This document shows, piece after piece, positions 42,629 through 52,173 of a stretch of 64,000 nt of DNA. The position numbers and the translations under genes are program-made. The notes below the pieces were generated by a model. It had not been told where the DNA came from, ran no database searches, and saw only the letters and a list, made by a program, of their open reading frames with translations. This stretch comes from Lachnospiraceae bacterium. Its GTDB lineage: Bacteria; Bacillota; Clostridia; Lachnospirales; Lachnospiraceae. The DNA lies in the NCBI GenBank assembly GCA_017457865.1, contig JAFTGN010000101.1, positions 62,001-126,000 on the forward strand, written 5' to 3'. The stretch's first letter is position 1, and each line of letters starts with the position of its first letter.

Positions 42629-44182
42629 TCATCTGCGCAAAGAATATTCTTCCATATTCCATACTTTATCCACCAGACCATCATAAAATTCCGGTTCATG
42701 GCAAACCAGTAAAATGGCACCTTTGTATTCCTGTAATGCCCGTTTCAATTCTTCTTTGGCATCTACATCCAGATGATTGGTGGGCTCATCCAATAACAGT
42801 ATATTCGTTTCCACATTGATCAGTTTACACAGACGTACTTTCGCCTGTTCCCCACCGCTTAATACACGTACCTTACTTTCGATGTGTTTGGTGGTCAAAC
42901 CACATTTTGCCAGCGCACTGCGCACCTCATACTGGGTGTAAGAGGGAAATGTCTGCCAGATTTCCTCAATGCAGCTATTGTCACCAGGGGGCATCTCCTG
43001 CTCAAAATATCCTGTATACAGATAATCTCCCAGATGCACCTGACCGGACAATGTCGGAATCAATCCCAGCAGACTTTTTAAAAAAGTGGATTTTCCGATT
43101 CCGTTGGTTCCCACAATGGCAATCTTCTCGCCCCGTTCCATCCGCAGGTTCATCGGTTTGGATAAAGGATGGTTTGCCTCATACCCCAAGACCAGATCTG
43201 TTGTCTCAAAAATGACCTTGCCGGCTGCTCTGGCATTCTGAAAATGGAACTCCGGCTTGGGTTTTTCTGCCGCCAGTTCGATCACATCCATCTTGTCTAG
43301 TTTCTTCTGTCTGGACATGGCCATATTTCTAGTGGCCACTCTTGCCTTATTGCGAGCTACAAAATCTTTCAGATCTTCTATCTCCTTTTGCTGTCTCTTA
43401 TAAGCCGCCTCTAACTGAGCCTTCTTCATCTCATAGACTTCCTGGAATTTATCATAGTCTCCCACATACCGGTTCAACTCCTGATTTTCCATATGATAAA
43501 TCAGATTGACCACACTGTTCAAAAATGGAATGTCATGAGAAATCAAGATAAACGCATTCTCATAATCCTGCAAATACCGTTTCAGCCATTCAATATGCAC
43601 TGCATCCAGATAATTAGTAGGCTCGTCAAGCAGCAGAATATCCGGCTTCTCCAGTAGCAACCTGGCAAGCAGCACTTTGGTACGCTGGCCACCACTTAAT
43701 TCTGTCACATCTGTATCCAGACCCAGTTCCATGACACCCAGCGCTCTGGCCACTTCCTCTACCTTGGTATCAATGATATAAAAATCATGCTGCTCTAACA
43801 ACTCCTGATAGGTACCGGTTTCTTCTAACAGACGATTCATTTCCTCCTCATCTGCTTCCCCCATCTGCAAAAACATATCATTCATCTCTGCTTCCATGTC
43901 ATACAGATAGGAAAATGCACTGCGCAGCACATCTCCTACCGTCATCCCCGGCTCTAATACTGTATGCTGATCCAGGTAACCGGCACGGACATTCTTTGCC
44001 CAAATCACCTTCCCCTCGTCTGGCACCAACTTTCCAGTGACGATATTCATAAAAGTGGATTTTCCCTCTCCATTGGCACCAATCAGCCCAATATGCTCTC
44101 CTTTCAACAGTCGAAAGGAAACGTGATTGAAAATCGCCCGATCCCCAAATCCATGTGTCAAATTCTGTACTTCTAAAATCAT
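42629..44182 (-). CDS. ABC-F family ATPase
   Basis: This 517-aa protein has two ABC ATPase domains and no membrane segments: G-A-N-G-E-G-K-S-T and L-S-G-G-Q-R-T-K in the first, G-T-N-G-I-G-K-S-T and L-S-G-G-E-Q-A-K in the second. The charged interdomain linker (about residues 235-300, Q-K-E-I-E-D-L-K-D-F) is the ABC-F hallmark; these proteins bind the ribosomal E site and ease stalled translation or give antibiotic resistance. The sequence looks like a housekeeping (YkpA/YbiT-like) member. Start ATG is at 44180-44182 with GGAAAGAGG upstream. Confidence 0.9.
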   Translation of the reverse strand: MILEVQNLTHGFGDRAIFNHVSFRLLKGEHIGLIGANGEGKSTFMNIVTGKLVPDEGKVIWAKNVRAGYLDQHTVLEPGMTVGDVLRSAFSYLYDMEAEMNDMFLQMGEADEEEMNRLLEETGTYQELLEQHDFYIIDTKVEEVARALGVMELGLDTDVTELSGGQRTKVLLARLLLEKPDILLLDEPTNYLDAVHIEWLKRYLQDYENAFILISHDIPFLNSVVNLIYHMENQELNRYVGDYDKFQEVYEMKKAQLEAAYKRQQKEIEDLKDFVARNKARVATRNMAMSRQKKLDKMDVIELAAEKPKPEFHFQNARAAGKVIFETTDLVLGYEANHPLSKPMNLRMERGEKIAIVGTNGIGKSTFLKSLLGLIPTLSGQVHLGDYLYTGYFEQEMPPGDNSCIEEIWQTFPSYTQYEVRSALAKCGLTTKHIESKVRVLSGGEQAKVRLCKLINVETNILLLDEPTNHLDVDAKEELKRALQEYKGAILLVCHEPEFYDGLVDKVWNMEEYSLRR

Positions 44183-44417
44183 ATCCTCTTTCCTTACAGG
44201 CATCTGCCTTCTTCTTGATACACTTCTATCCAACAGCCGTCTGACTGTTGCGGCAACATGCCATGGATACAGTCTGGTATATCCGTTCTACACCCATGGC
44301 GTTCACTTATACAGTACATTATACTGAAAAACAGACAAAATACAAACAGTTTTGCAATTTTTCTTTTGTTCTTTTTTGTCTTCTTTTTCTCTGTTTTGTC
44401 CACTTTACCTTCACACC

Positions 44418-44446
44418 TTGCTTTCCAAAAATACCCCTGCTACACT
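44418..44446 (+). promoter_or_regulatory. Sigma-A promoter of nagBA
   Basis: TTGCTT (44418-44423), 17-base spacer, TACACT (44441-44446), about 38 bases before the nagB start. No GntR-type operator was recognised. Confidence 0.6.
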
Positions 44447-44484
44447 AAAATCAAAGTACAAATCCACCAAAACGGAGGTATATT

Positions 44485-45210
44485 ATGAAAATCAAAATAG
44501 CAGAAGATTACTATCAGATGAGTAGAATCGCTGCCAATATCATCTCTGCACAGATCATCATCAAACCAGACTGTGTACTGGGACTGGCAACTGGCTCTTC
44601 TCCTATTGGCACCTATAACCAGCTGGTTCGCTGGTATGAAAAGGGAGATTTGGATTTTTCAGAAGTGACCACCATCAATCTGGATGAATACAAGGGACTC
44701 TCTCCTAACAATCCACAAAGCTACCGTTATTTTATGAACCATCATCTGTTTGACCGGGTGAACATTCAAAAATCACGAACCTATGTACCAGATGGTCTGG
44801 AAGCGGATGCAGAAAAAGCCTGCGCCGATTACAACGCCATCCTCAAAAACTGCGGTGGCATTGATTTACAATTATTGGGACTGGGACGAAACGGACACAT
44901 CGGATTCAATGAACCGGGAGCCGCTTTTGAAAAGGAAACCCACTGCGTCAATTTGACCCAGAGTACCATCGACGCCAACTCCCGCTTCTTCTCCTCAGAA
45001 GAAGAAATTCCGAAACAAGCATACACCATGGGCATCAAGTCCATCATGCAGGCACACAAGATTCTGGTGATCGTCAATGGCATACAGAAAGCTGAAATCG
45101 TGAAACAGGCATTCTTTGGACCGATTCCCCCTCAGGTACCTGCCTCTGTGCTGCAATTACATCCGGATGTGACACTGGTGGCAGACAAAGAGGCTCTGTC
45201 ACTTTTATAA
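44485..45210 (+). CDS. nagB: Glucosamine-6-phosphate deaminase
   Basis: This 241-aa enzyme converts glucosamine-6-phosphate to fructose-6-phosphate and ammonia. It shows G-L-A-T-G-S-S-P, the N-L-D-E-Y catalytic region and L-G-L-G-R-N-G-H-I-G-F-N-E-P-G. Length fits the short Gram-positive form that lacks the C-terminal allosteric extension. nagA follows 60 bases later. Together they channel GlcNAc released by the phosphorylase pathway encoded further right. Confidence 0.95.
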   Translation: MKIKIAEDYYQMSRIAANIISAQIIIKPDCVLGLATGSSPIGTYNQLVRWYEKGDLDFSEVTTINLDEYKGLSPNNPQSYRYFMNHHLFDRVNIQKSRTYVPDGLEADAEKACADYNAILKNCGGIDLQLLGLGRNGHIGFNEPGAAFEKETHCVNLTQSTIDANSRFFSSEEEIPKQAYTMGIKSIMQAHKILVIVNGIQKAEIVKQAFFGPIPPQVPASVLQLHPDVTLVADKEALSLL

Positions 45211-45270
45211 ATTGTAGATAGGCAATTGCCTCTCTAATCCCGACTTTTTTGAAAGGAGTAAATATTCGCT

Positions 45271-46440
45271 ATGTTAATTCGAAATGGACTTGTGTTTACT
45301 GGAGAGGGAAAGTTTGCACAACTGGATGTGGTCACAGATGGAGATTTGATTGGGGCTTTACTACCGCCTGGCACAGCAGATACAACCAATCAAACTGTGG
45401 TAGATGCCACAGGATGTTATGTGATCCCCGGTTTGACAGATATTCATTTTCATGGCTGTGACGGATTTGATTTCTGTGATGATTCTTTAGAGGCCTGTGA
45501 ACATCTGGCTTCTTTTGAACTGCAGCACGGGGTCACGTCTATCTGTCCGGCGACTATGACCCTTTCCGCTGACAAGCTGCGCAGCATTTGTCAAACAGCT
45601 GCTGCGTTTCGTGACAAACAACACCTCAACCCTGCACTGGAACAGGCTGACCTGATCGGTGTGCATATGGAAGGACCTTTTATCAGCCCTGCAAAAAAAG
45701 GGGCGCAAAATGAAGCGTTTATTCAAAAGCCGGATCGTACACTGGTACGCCGTTTTCTTTCTGATTCCAAGGGACTGGTAAAACTGATCTCTCTGGCACC
45801 GGAACGAGACGGTGCCATTGCCTGCATCGCAGAATGTAAGGACGAAGTGGCATTTTCCATTGCCCATACCGAAGCCAACTATGCTACCGCTATGGCTGCC
45901 TTACAGGCAGGTGCTAATCATGTGACCCACACCTTCAACGCCATGCCCCCATTCCATCACAGAGACAGCGGCGTGATCGGTGCTGCCTTTGACCAGGCAG
46001 ACTGTTTTGCCGAGTTGATCTGTGATGGCATTCACATTTCCGCACCGGTGGTACGGGCTGCCTTTCGTCTGTTTGCCGGACGCATCATCCTGATCAGTGA
46101 CAGTATGCGGGCTGCTGGCAAGCCGGATGGCACATATACACTGGGAGGACTAGAAGTCACCGTCCATGGCCAATACGCCACTTTGGCAAACGGCACGCTG
46201 GCAGGCAGTGTCACTCCCTTGTATGAATGCATGCGCACTGCTGTGTCTATGGGAATTCCACTGGAAGATGCCGTCACAGCCGCCACCATCACACCGTGCC
46301 GTTCCATTGGCATGGATGGACAGTACGGCAGTCTGGAACCGGGCAAAAAAGCACACCTGCTTCTGTTGGATCAGCAGACATTAGACATCCGGCAGATCAT
46401 CAAAGGCAGCGTACAGTTACCGCTTTCTGCCCTGCATTAA
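45271..46440 (+). CDS. nagA: N-acetylglucosamine-6-phosphate deacetylase
   Basis: This 389-aa amidohydrolase removes acetate from GlcNAc-6-phosphate, the step before NagB. It has the metal-site H-F-H-G-C-D, E-G-P-F (H-M-E-G-P-F-I-S-P), V-T-H-T-F-N-A-M and the catalytic S-D-S-M. AAGGAG precedes the start. Its last 24 bases overlap the convergent response-regulator reading frame. Confidence 0.95.
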   Translation: MLIRNGLVFTGEGKFAQLDVVTDGDLIGALLPPGTADTTNQTVVDATGCYVIPGLTDIHFHGCDGFDFCDDSLEACEHLASFELQHGVTSICPATMTLSADKLRSICQTAAAFRDKQHLNPALEQADLIGVHMEGPFISPAKKGAQNEAFIQKPDRTLVRRFLSDSKGLVKLISLAPERDGAIACIAECKDEVAFSIAHTEANYATAMAALQAGANHVTHTFNAMPPFHHRDSGVIGAAFDQADCFAELICDGIHISAPVVRAAFRLFAGRIILISDSMRAAGKPDGTYTLGGLEVTVHGQYATLANGTLAGSVTPLYECMRTAVSMGIPLEDAVTAATITPCRSIGMDGQYGSLEPGKKAHLLLLDQQTLDIRQIIKGSVQLPLSALH

Positions 46441-47895
46441 ATTTCTGTATTCATTGGCAGAGTGTCCGGTCATTTTTTTAAACACTCTGGAAAAATGTGC
46501 CATATCGAGAAAGCCTACCTGCTCGGCAATATCTCCGATCCGCAAAGAGAGATCTGCCAGCAACTCCTTGGCTTTCTCAATGCGCACATGATTTAAAATG
46601 TCAGAAAAACTCTTCTCTGTATAGCGGTTTAACAGCTTACTCAAATGCCACTGGCTCACATACACATGTTCCGCCACATCCGATAATTTCAACTTCTCAC
46701 GATAATTTTCTGCAATATACTGTAATGCATTGTTCACGATAAAGCTTCCCGCCGCAGACTCCTGTAATTCTTCTTCCGGCTGTGGCGGTTCTGTCTGTTC
46801 TGTTTCTGGTTGCTCCGATTGAACTGCATCCACTGGGGCTTTCTTTCTCGCAGCAGTTCTTTGGTCTAACTGTGCCACCATTGCCTCAATGGCCTCTGTC
46901 AGCTCGTCCATTTTAGAAGGCTTCAACAAATATCTGGTCACCCCCAGACGAATGGCCTGTCTGGCATATTCAAAATCCCGAAATCCGGTCAATATGGTAA
47001 TCTCCATATCCGGATGCTGTGATTTCAGTGCCGCAATCATAGACAACCCATCCACACCAGGCATCCGAATATCCGAAAACAAAATATCCGGACAGACCCA
47101 ATTGATCACCATTTCTCCCTCCTGAGAGGTCAAATCATTTAACAGTCTGGTGATGGCTCTTGTCTCCGGTCTGCGTAAAAAGAACATCTGGGTAAACAAG
47201 TCATTGTAGCTCCACAAAAAGGAGAAGATAGCTACCGTGGCAAATGCCGGTTTGGTCAATGGAATGATGACTTTGAAGAAAATCCGGATGGGACCACACC
47301 CCTCTAAGAAAGCTGCCTCCTCCAGTTCAATGGGCAGTCCTTTGATATAACCGGTCAGTACCACAATAGCAAAAGACAGATTCCCTGCAATCTGTGGCAA
47401 AATTACAGAGAGCATAGACAACCACCAGTTTCTGGTATTGACAATTCCCCAGGAAGTTTCCATGGTATACACCGGAATAATGGTGGCAAATACCGGAAAC
47501 ATCATGCCTGCTACCACCAACGTACTCAACGTATTGCGCAGCTTAAATCTATAACGCACCAATGCAAAAGCCGCCAGTCCTGCCAACAATACCACCCCTG
47601 CGCATACCACACAGGAAATGAAGACACTGTTTTTATATGCGGAAAAAATATCCAGATTCTGAAATGCCTTCCGATAGTTTGCTGTGGTATATAGATTTCC
47701 AACCGGCAGAGAGAAAGAATTGCTCAAAATCTTATCTTTTGCCTTAAAAGAATTCTGGAATACCCATATGATAGGATATACCGTAGTCATTGCCCAGAAG
47801 ATCAGAAACAGGTATACCAGCGCCACAGAAGGCTTCCATCTCTTTTTTCGCGCCGGTCTGCTTTGGAAGGATTTGGTCATTTCCTTTTGTTTCAT
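46417..47895 (-). pseudogene. Sugar ABC permease (MalG-type) fused in frame to a headless AraC-type response regulator
   Basis: This 492-codon frame joins two genes. Residues 1 to about 260 are a MalG-type permease: the spans and EAA loop (E-E-A-A-F-L-E-G-C-G) are present, but the last span and tail are missing. Near 47110 it switches to C-P-D-I-L-F-S-D-I-R-M-P-G, the phospho-acceptor segment of a YesN-type receiver, whose first 45 or so residues, including the acidic pair, are absent; the K-P-S segment and C-terminal AraC helix-turn-helix pair (to the end) remain. A single in-frame deletion of the permease 3' end and regulator 5' end explains this. An internal AGGAGG before an ATG at 47110-47112 could still express a 231-aa regulator fragment. 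Start ATG 47893-47895 has GGAGG upstream. Confidence 0.85.
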
Positions 47896-47911
47896 CGTTT
47901 CATTCCTCCCA

Positions 47912-48798
47912 TTAATAGTCTTTCTCTTTGAAAATGGTATTGACCACTTTGGATAATACCACACCCAAAATTACGATCATCACCGCCAATGCCGCACCGT
48001 AGTCTACATTTTTGACCTCCATGGTCTGATAATACATGTAAGTTCCAGTCAAAAATGTGGATTTCAATGGCATCCCCTTTGGGAACATGATCCAAGGCAG
48101 ATCAAATACCTTTAAGGCCCCTGTGACTGCCAGCACTGCGCAGGTACACAATACATTATGCGCCATGGGCAGGGTAATATAGCGGATCCTCTGCAGTTTC
48201 GTAGCACCGTCAATGGAGGCTGCTTCATACAATTCCTCTGGAATGTTATTCAAACCAGTAATGATGATCACAAAGTAAAAGCCTACATACTGCCACATAA
48301 CCGGAAGCATCATAGTAAACAATGCCAGGTGTTCCCCTTTCCAGTCAATGAGCGTCTTTCGTCCCAACACTTCCAAAAACTGATTCAGCATCCCCTTATC
48401 ATAAAGGAAAATCAGGTGAACAACAAACCAAGTGCGGTTGCAGAAACCACAATAGGGAAAAAGTATAATGTACGGAACAATTTTGCCCCCTTGGTGATAT
48501 TATCTACCATCAATGCCAGTATCAATGCAATGCCCACCTGCCCTACCAGTGTCACCACCATCATGATGAGTGTATTCTTCAATGAAGTCCACACATTCTG
48601 GTCATGAATTATTTCTACATAGTTGGTATACCACGGAGTGTTGAATTCTTCTCCGGATACGCCTAACTGCTTGATCTGCATGAAACTGTCTAAAATATTT
48701 TTAAAGAACGGATAATACAGATACACTGCCATAAAGACAAATGCAGGAAAGAGAAAAAGAATCAAAGGTTTTTTATTTTTATATATATTTGCATCCAT
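47912..48798 (-). pseudogene. Sugar ABC permease (MalF-type), frameshifted
   Basis: Two minus-strand frames make one permease. The first (48798 to 48412) gives 128 residues from M-D-A-N-I-Y-K ending A-L-G-L-L-F-T and a TGA. The second resumes L-I-F-L-Y-D-K-G-M-L-N-Q about there and runs to 47912 with the EAA loop E-E-L-Y-E-A-A-S-I-D-G-A. Restoring one base near 48415 (for example one C in the ACCTG) would join them. The intact product would be a six-span partner of the MalG-type permease. Either a real pseudogene or a one-base assembly error. Confidence 0.8.
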
Positions 48799-48819
48799 TC
48801 AATCTACCTCTTTTTCAGG

Positions 48820-48850
48820 AATGCCGGAGGTGCAAACCACCTCCGGCATT
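48820..48850 (-). terminator. Intercistronic hairpin after the sugar-binding protein gene
   Basis: A perfect 13-bp stem (48820-48832 with 48838-48850), five-base loop, no long U tract. Such hairpins commonly stabilise binding-protein mRNA and lower permease expression. Confidence 0.7.
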
Positions 48851-48886
48851 TCCACTGTTCCTCATCGAATTCTATCTTTTTTATGA

Positions 48887-50239
48887 TCACTGTGCTGCGT
48901 ATACATCCAGACCTTCCTGAACTGCATCTGCTGCGCTGACATTTCCGGTTACGATCTCTGGCATGCCATCAAAAGTAGATACTCGGCACTCACCATTGAA
49001 CACATCCTGTACTGCACCAGTCAGGGAAGTACAGCCTGCCATCATGCTCATTGCCTTGATCTGCAATGCATTAAATGCTTCTTCATCTACTTCCGGTGCA
49101 TTTTTCAATGCACTTGCAGTATGCTGTGCAAAGATCGGTACCACTTCATCAGATGTCATATAGGAAACAAAGCTGACTGCTGCCTCTCTCTTCGCCGGAT
49201 CATCCCATGCCTTCTTGGTGATATAATAACCCATGGACAAACCACCGATCAGGTCTGTTGCCTTTCTGGTGTCACTACCCGGTACATATGTCACATCAAA
49301 GTTTGCCAACTTATCGGTATCTAAAGTAGCTGCATCATCCGGATCTGATTGGCAGGCAGATACGATACCACCTACTTTCCAGGAACCATCAATCAGGAAT
49401 GCTGCCTTGCCATCTACGAACATGGCAAATGTCTCATCATCTGTTGCGGATAACGTGTTATCTGGGAAATAGCCGCTTTCATACAGGCTCTTGATATCTT
49501 CCATACCGGCTACCCAACCCTTACCGATTTCATCCTCGATGCTTGCCGGAACAGTCAGATGGTCTTCAACCGTTGTATGATTGAAGATTGCAAACTCCCA
49601 CCAATAATGGGGAATGTTGCCTAATGCTGCCGCAATAGGAGTATATCCTGCATCCTTGATCTTTTCACAGTCTGCCAGGAACGCATCCCATGTATAATCT
49701 GCGCCAGGTACCTCTACCCCTGCTGCATCCAGCACTTCTGTGTTCACAAACATTGCCTCCCAGTATCCATTGACCGGCACCGCATATGCTTTGTCATCTA
49801 CCATAGAAGCCGGGATACGCCCGTCATCCATATTGGAAGCATATTCCGGATACTCTGCTCTGATGTCTTCAATGGAAATCACCTTACCTGCCTTGATGAA
49901 ATCATTGGCATCCGCACCATTAAAAAAGAACAATACATCCGGCTCAGAACCGGTTTCAAAGTCTGTCACCACACGAGTCTTAAAAGAGTCATCGGAAGTG
50001 GCTGACATATCTACTACTGTATTACCAGTTTCTCTTTCCCATGCTTCATAGCTGGCCTTGTAATTCTGTGCATTTCCATCATTTCCCGCAAAAGTAGTCA
50101 CCACTTCCAGTTCTACACTGCCTGTAGTACTACCTGCTCCCTTTGTTTCAGTGGCAACTTCTTTCTTACTGCCACATGCTGCCATGGAAAACGCCATGGT
50201 ACATGTCAATAACAATGCTGTGATTTTTTTCAGTTTCAT
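48887..50239 (-). CDS. Sugar ABC transporter substrate-binding lipoprotein
   Basis: This 450-aa family 1 extracellular solute-binding protein has a signal peptide ending S-M-A-A-C (lipobox) and a mature domain of MalE/UgpB type (V-T-T-F-A-G-N-D-G near the start, I-D-G-S-W in the middle). The start is the ATG at 50237-50239, GGAGGAATGGAG upstream. It is the only intact gene of the importer. Placement among the phosphorylase, mutase and nagBA genes suggests a GlcNAc disaccharide as ligand; this is inferred. Confidence 0.9.
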   Translation of the reverse strand: MKLKKITALLLTCTMAFSMAACGSKKEVATETKGAGSTTGSVELEVVTTFAGNDGNAQNYKASYEAWERETGNTVVDMSATSDDSFKTRVVTDFETGSEPDVLFFFNGADANDFIKAGKVISIEDIRAEYPEYASNMDDGRIPASMVDDKAYAVPVNGYWEAMFVNTEVLDAAGVEVPGADYTWDAFLADCEKIKDAGYTPIAAALGNIPHYWWEFAIFNHTTVEDHLTVPASIEDEIGKGWVAGMEDIKSLYESGYFPDNTLSATDDETFAMFVDGKAAFLIDGSWKVGGIVSACQSDPDDAATLDTDKLANFDVTYVPGSDTRKATDLIGGLSMGYYITKKAWDDPAKREAAVSFVSYMTSDEVVPIFAQHTASALKNAPEVDEEAFNALQIKAMSMMAGCTSLTGAVQDVFNGECRVSTFDGMPEIVTGNVSAADAVQEGLDVYAAQ

Positions 50240-50363
50240 ACTCCATTCCTCCCTGGGTAAAATCATGCCGCCTGTTCAACCTGCCGAATGATTTTTTCTC
50301 AGGTATGGCGACTTTGTTGTTTTTGTTGTCTTTATCATACCGAATTTTATGCAAAAAGATAAT

Positions 50364-50377
50364 TGTTAACGTTGCCA
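50364..50377. promoter_or_regulatory. Candidate cre-like (CcpA) site
   Basis: TGTTAACGTTGCCA matches the catabolite-responsive consensus at 12 of 14 positions when read on the minus strand. It lies about 125 bases upstream of the binding-protein start, at the end of the kinase gene. Confidence 0.35.
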
Positions 50378-50378
50378 T

Positions 50379-52151
50379 TTATTGACTTTTCTTGTTTTCC
50401 TGTTGCATTTTTACCACAAGCGTACTAATGGTGCTTTTTTCCTGTTCATTTGTAATGGTCAGACCGCACTCCTCTCCGTAAATGATCTTTAACCGCCTGT
50501 TGACATTGCGGATGCCGATGCTGACCCGGGAATCTTCTTTATTGTTTTCTTCGCTTTGCAGCAACCTGTCAATCTTTTTCCGGTCTGCTTCTGTCAGGTT
50601 CCCGTCATTTTCCACCTAGATATAGAGCATGTCCTCTTTTCGGAAAATCCGAATTTCCACCTTTCCTCTGCGGTTTGCCTCCACTCCATGTTCCACTGCA
50701 TTTTCCACAATGGGCTGGATGATCAGGATGGGTACCATGACTTCTAACAAACTGTTATCAATGTGACGGCTGACCTGAAATCGTTCCCCAAACCGTCTGG
50801 AAATAATATACAGATACGCATCTACATACGTAAGTTCTTCAGCTAACGTTACAAAAGAAGACTGCTTCCGGTTTAATGTGGCACTCAGCATAGTGGCAAG
50901 CGCCCCGATCATATCACTGACATTGTCATTTCCCTGCATTCTGGCTTCCCAGTTGATGATTTCCAGTGTATTGTTCAGAAAGTGGGGATTGATCTGGGAT
51001 TGCAATGCCTTGATATTAGCATCTTTCAACGCCAGTTCCTCCTGATAGATGGTTTCAAACTGATATTGGAGTTCCGATGACATCTTATTAAATGCCTGAC
51101 ACAGGTAGGCAAATTCTTCACTGCCACCAGAAGACTTCACCTGAAACCCATATTCTCCCTGTGCCACCTTTCCGGAAGCAGAAGTCAGTTCTGCAATGGG
51201 ACGGTTGACTTTATGCTCAAAAAACCGGAAGATCACAAAAAACAGCGGGATCATTAATGCTGCTACACAGCCTAAAATGATTCGAATGATTCCCACCTCA
51301 TTGACCATACTGGCACGATCCAGGCTGGCTGCAAAAGTCAATGTTTGTGTCTTCCAGGGCACGGTCTGATACACCAACTCTGCATTCTGACCACCATAAA
51401 CAATCTCTACTGCTTCCTGTGCAGGAATCAGCGTCTGGATCCCTTCCTTTATCCCATTGTCAAACAATGCTTCTCCATCTAATAAAATCTCAAACTGCTC
51501 TGCGCCCCAAATACTTTCCAGACTGCCAAATATGATTTCCGGGTCTAACTCCAGTACCAGCATGGCATAGGGGTGAAAGGAGCTGTCCACCAGATTTCGT
51601 ACCAGATACAGATGGCCTTCACGATGAAGCAATTTCAATCCGGTATCCAGCGTATCCTGTTCTGCCAGCACCTGCTCCTGCACATAAGATTTAAAATACA
51701 GCGACCGGTGATAACCGGTATACCCGCTGTTGTTATCCTGATAGGTATTGTATGTATAATATACTTCTTCTGGTTCCCGATCAAAAAACAGCATAGTACA
51801 AAGAAGACTGGCATCATACTTATACTGTTGATTCAAAAAAGCAGTTACAGAGGCTGACAATTTCTGTTTCTGATGGTCTGCCAGATACTGCCTGTAACTT
51901 TCTCGAATGGTGGGAATATAGGATGCATTTTTAGACAATGTTTCTGCTTCCTGCAAGCGCATCATACAGATTTCCACTGCATTTTCTGTGGAGATGCGGA
52001 TGGTTCGCGCAATCTGCCCATTGATCATAGAAAAGGTGATGCCAAGCATCACAACAGTCAAAAGCACCAATGGCAGGACCCAGCCTGCCACCAGTGTTCT
52101 GATCATACTCCAACGAAGGGATTTTTTGTGATTGGATTTTGAAAACTTCAA
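50379..52151 (-). pseudogene. YesM-type sensor histidine kinase interrupted by an in-frame TAG
   Basis: The frame encodes an N-terminal membrane span, an extracellular sensor region, a second span and HAMP (about 280-350), and the His_kinase motif Q-I-N-P-H-F-L-N-N-T-L-E near residue 395, then an ATPase domain. At 50616-50618, codon 512, a TAG follows D-M-L-Y-I; reading resumes in the same frame with V-E-N-D-G and continues to I-G-I-R-N-V-N-R-R-L, the ATP-binding G box. A GAG to TAG change would explain it. Without readthrough the protein lacks most of its ATP-binding domain. Start is TTG at 52149-52151 with AAGGACGAG upstream. Confidence 0.85.
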
Positions 52152-52173
52152 ATTTGTTCTCGTCCTTTCCTGT

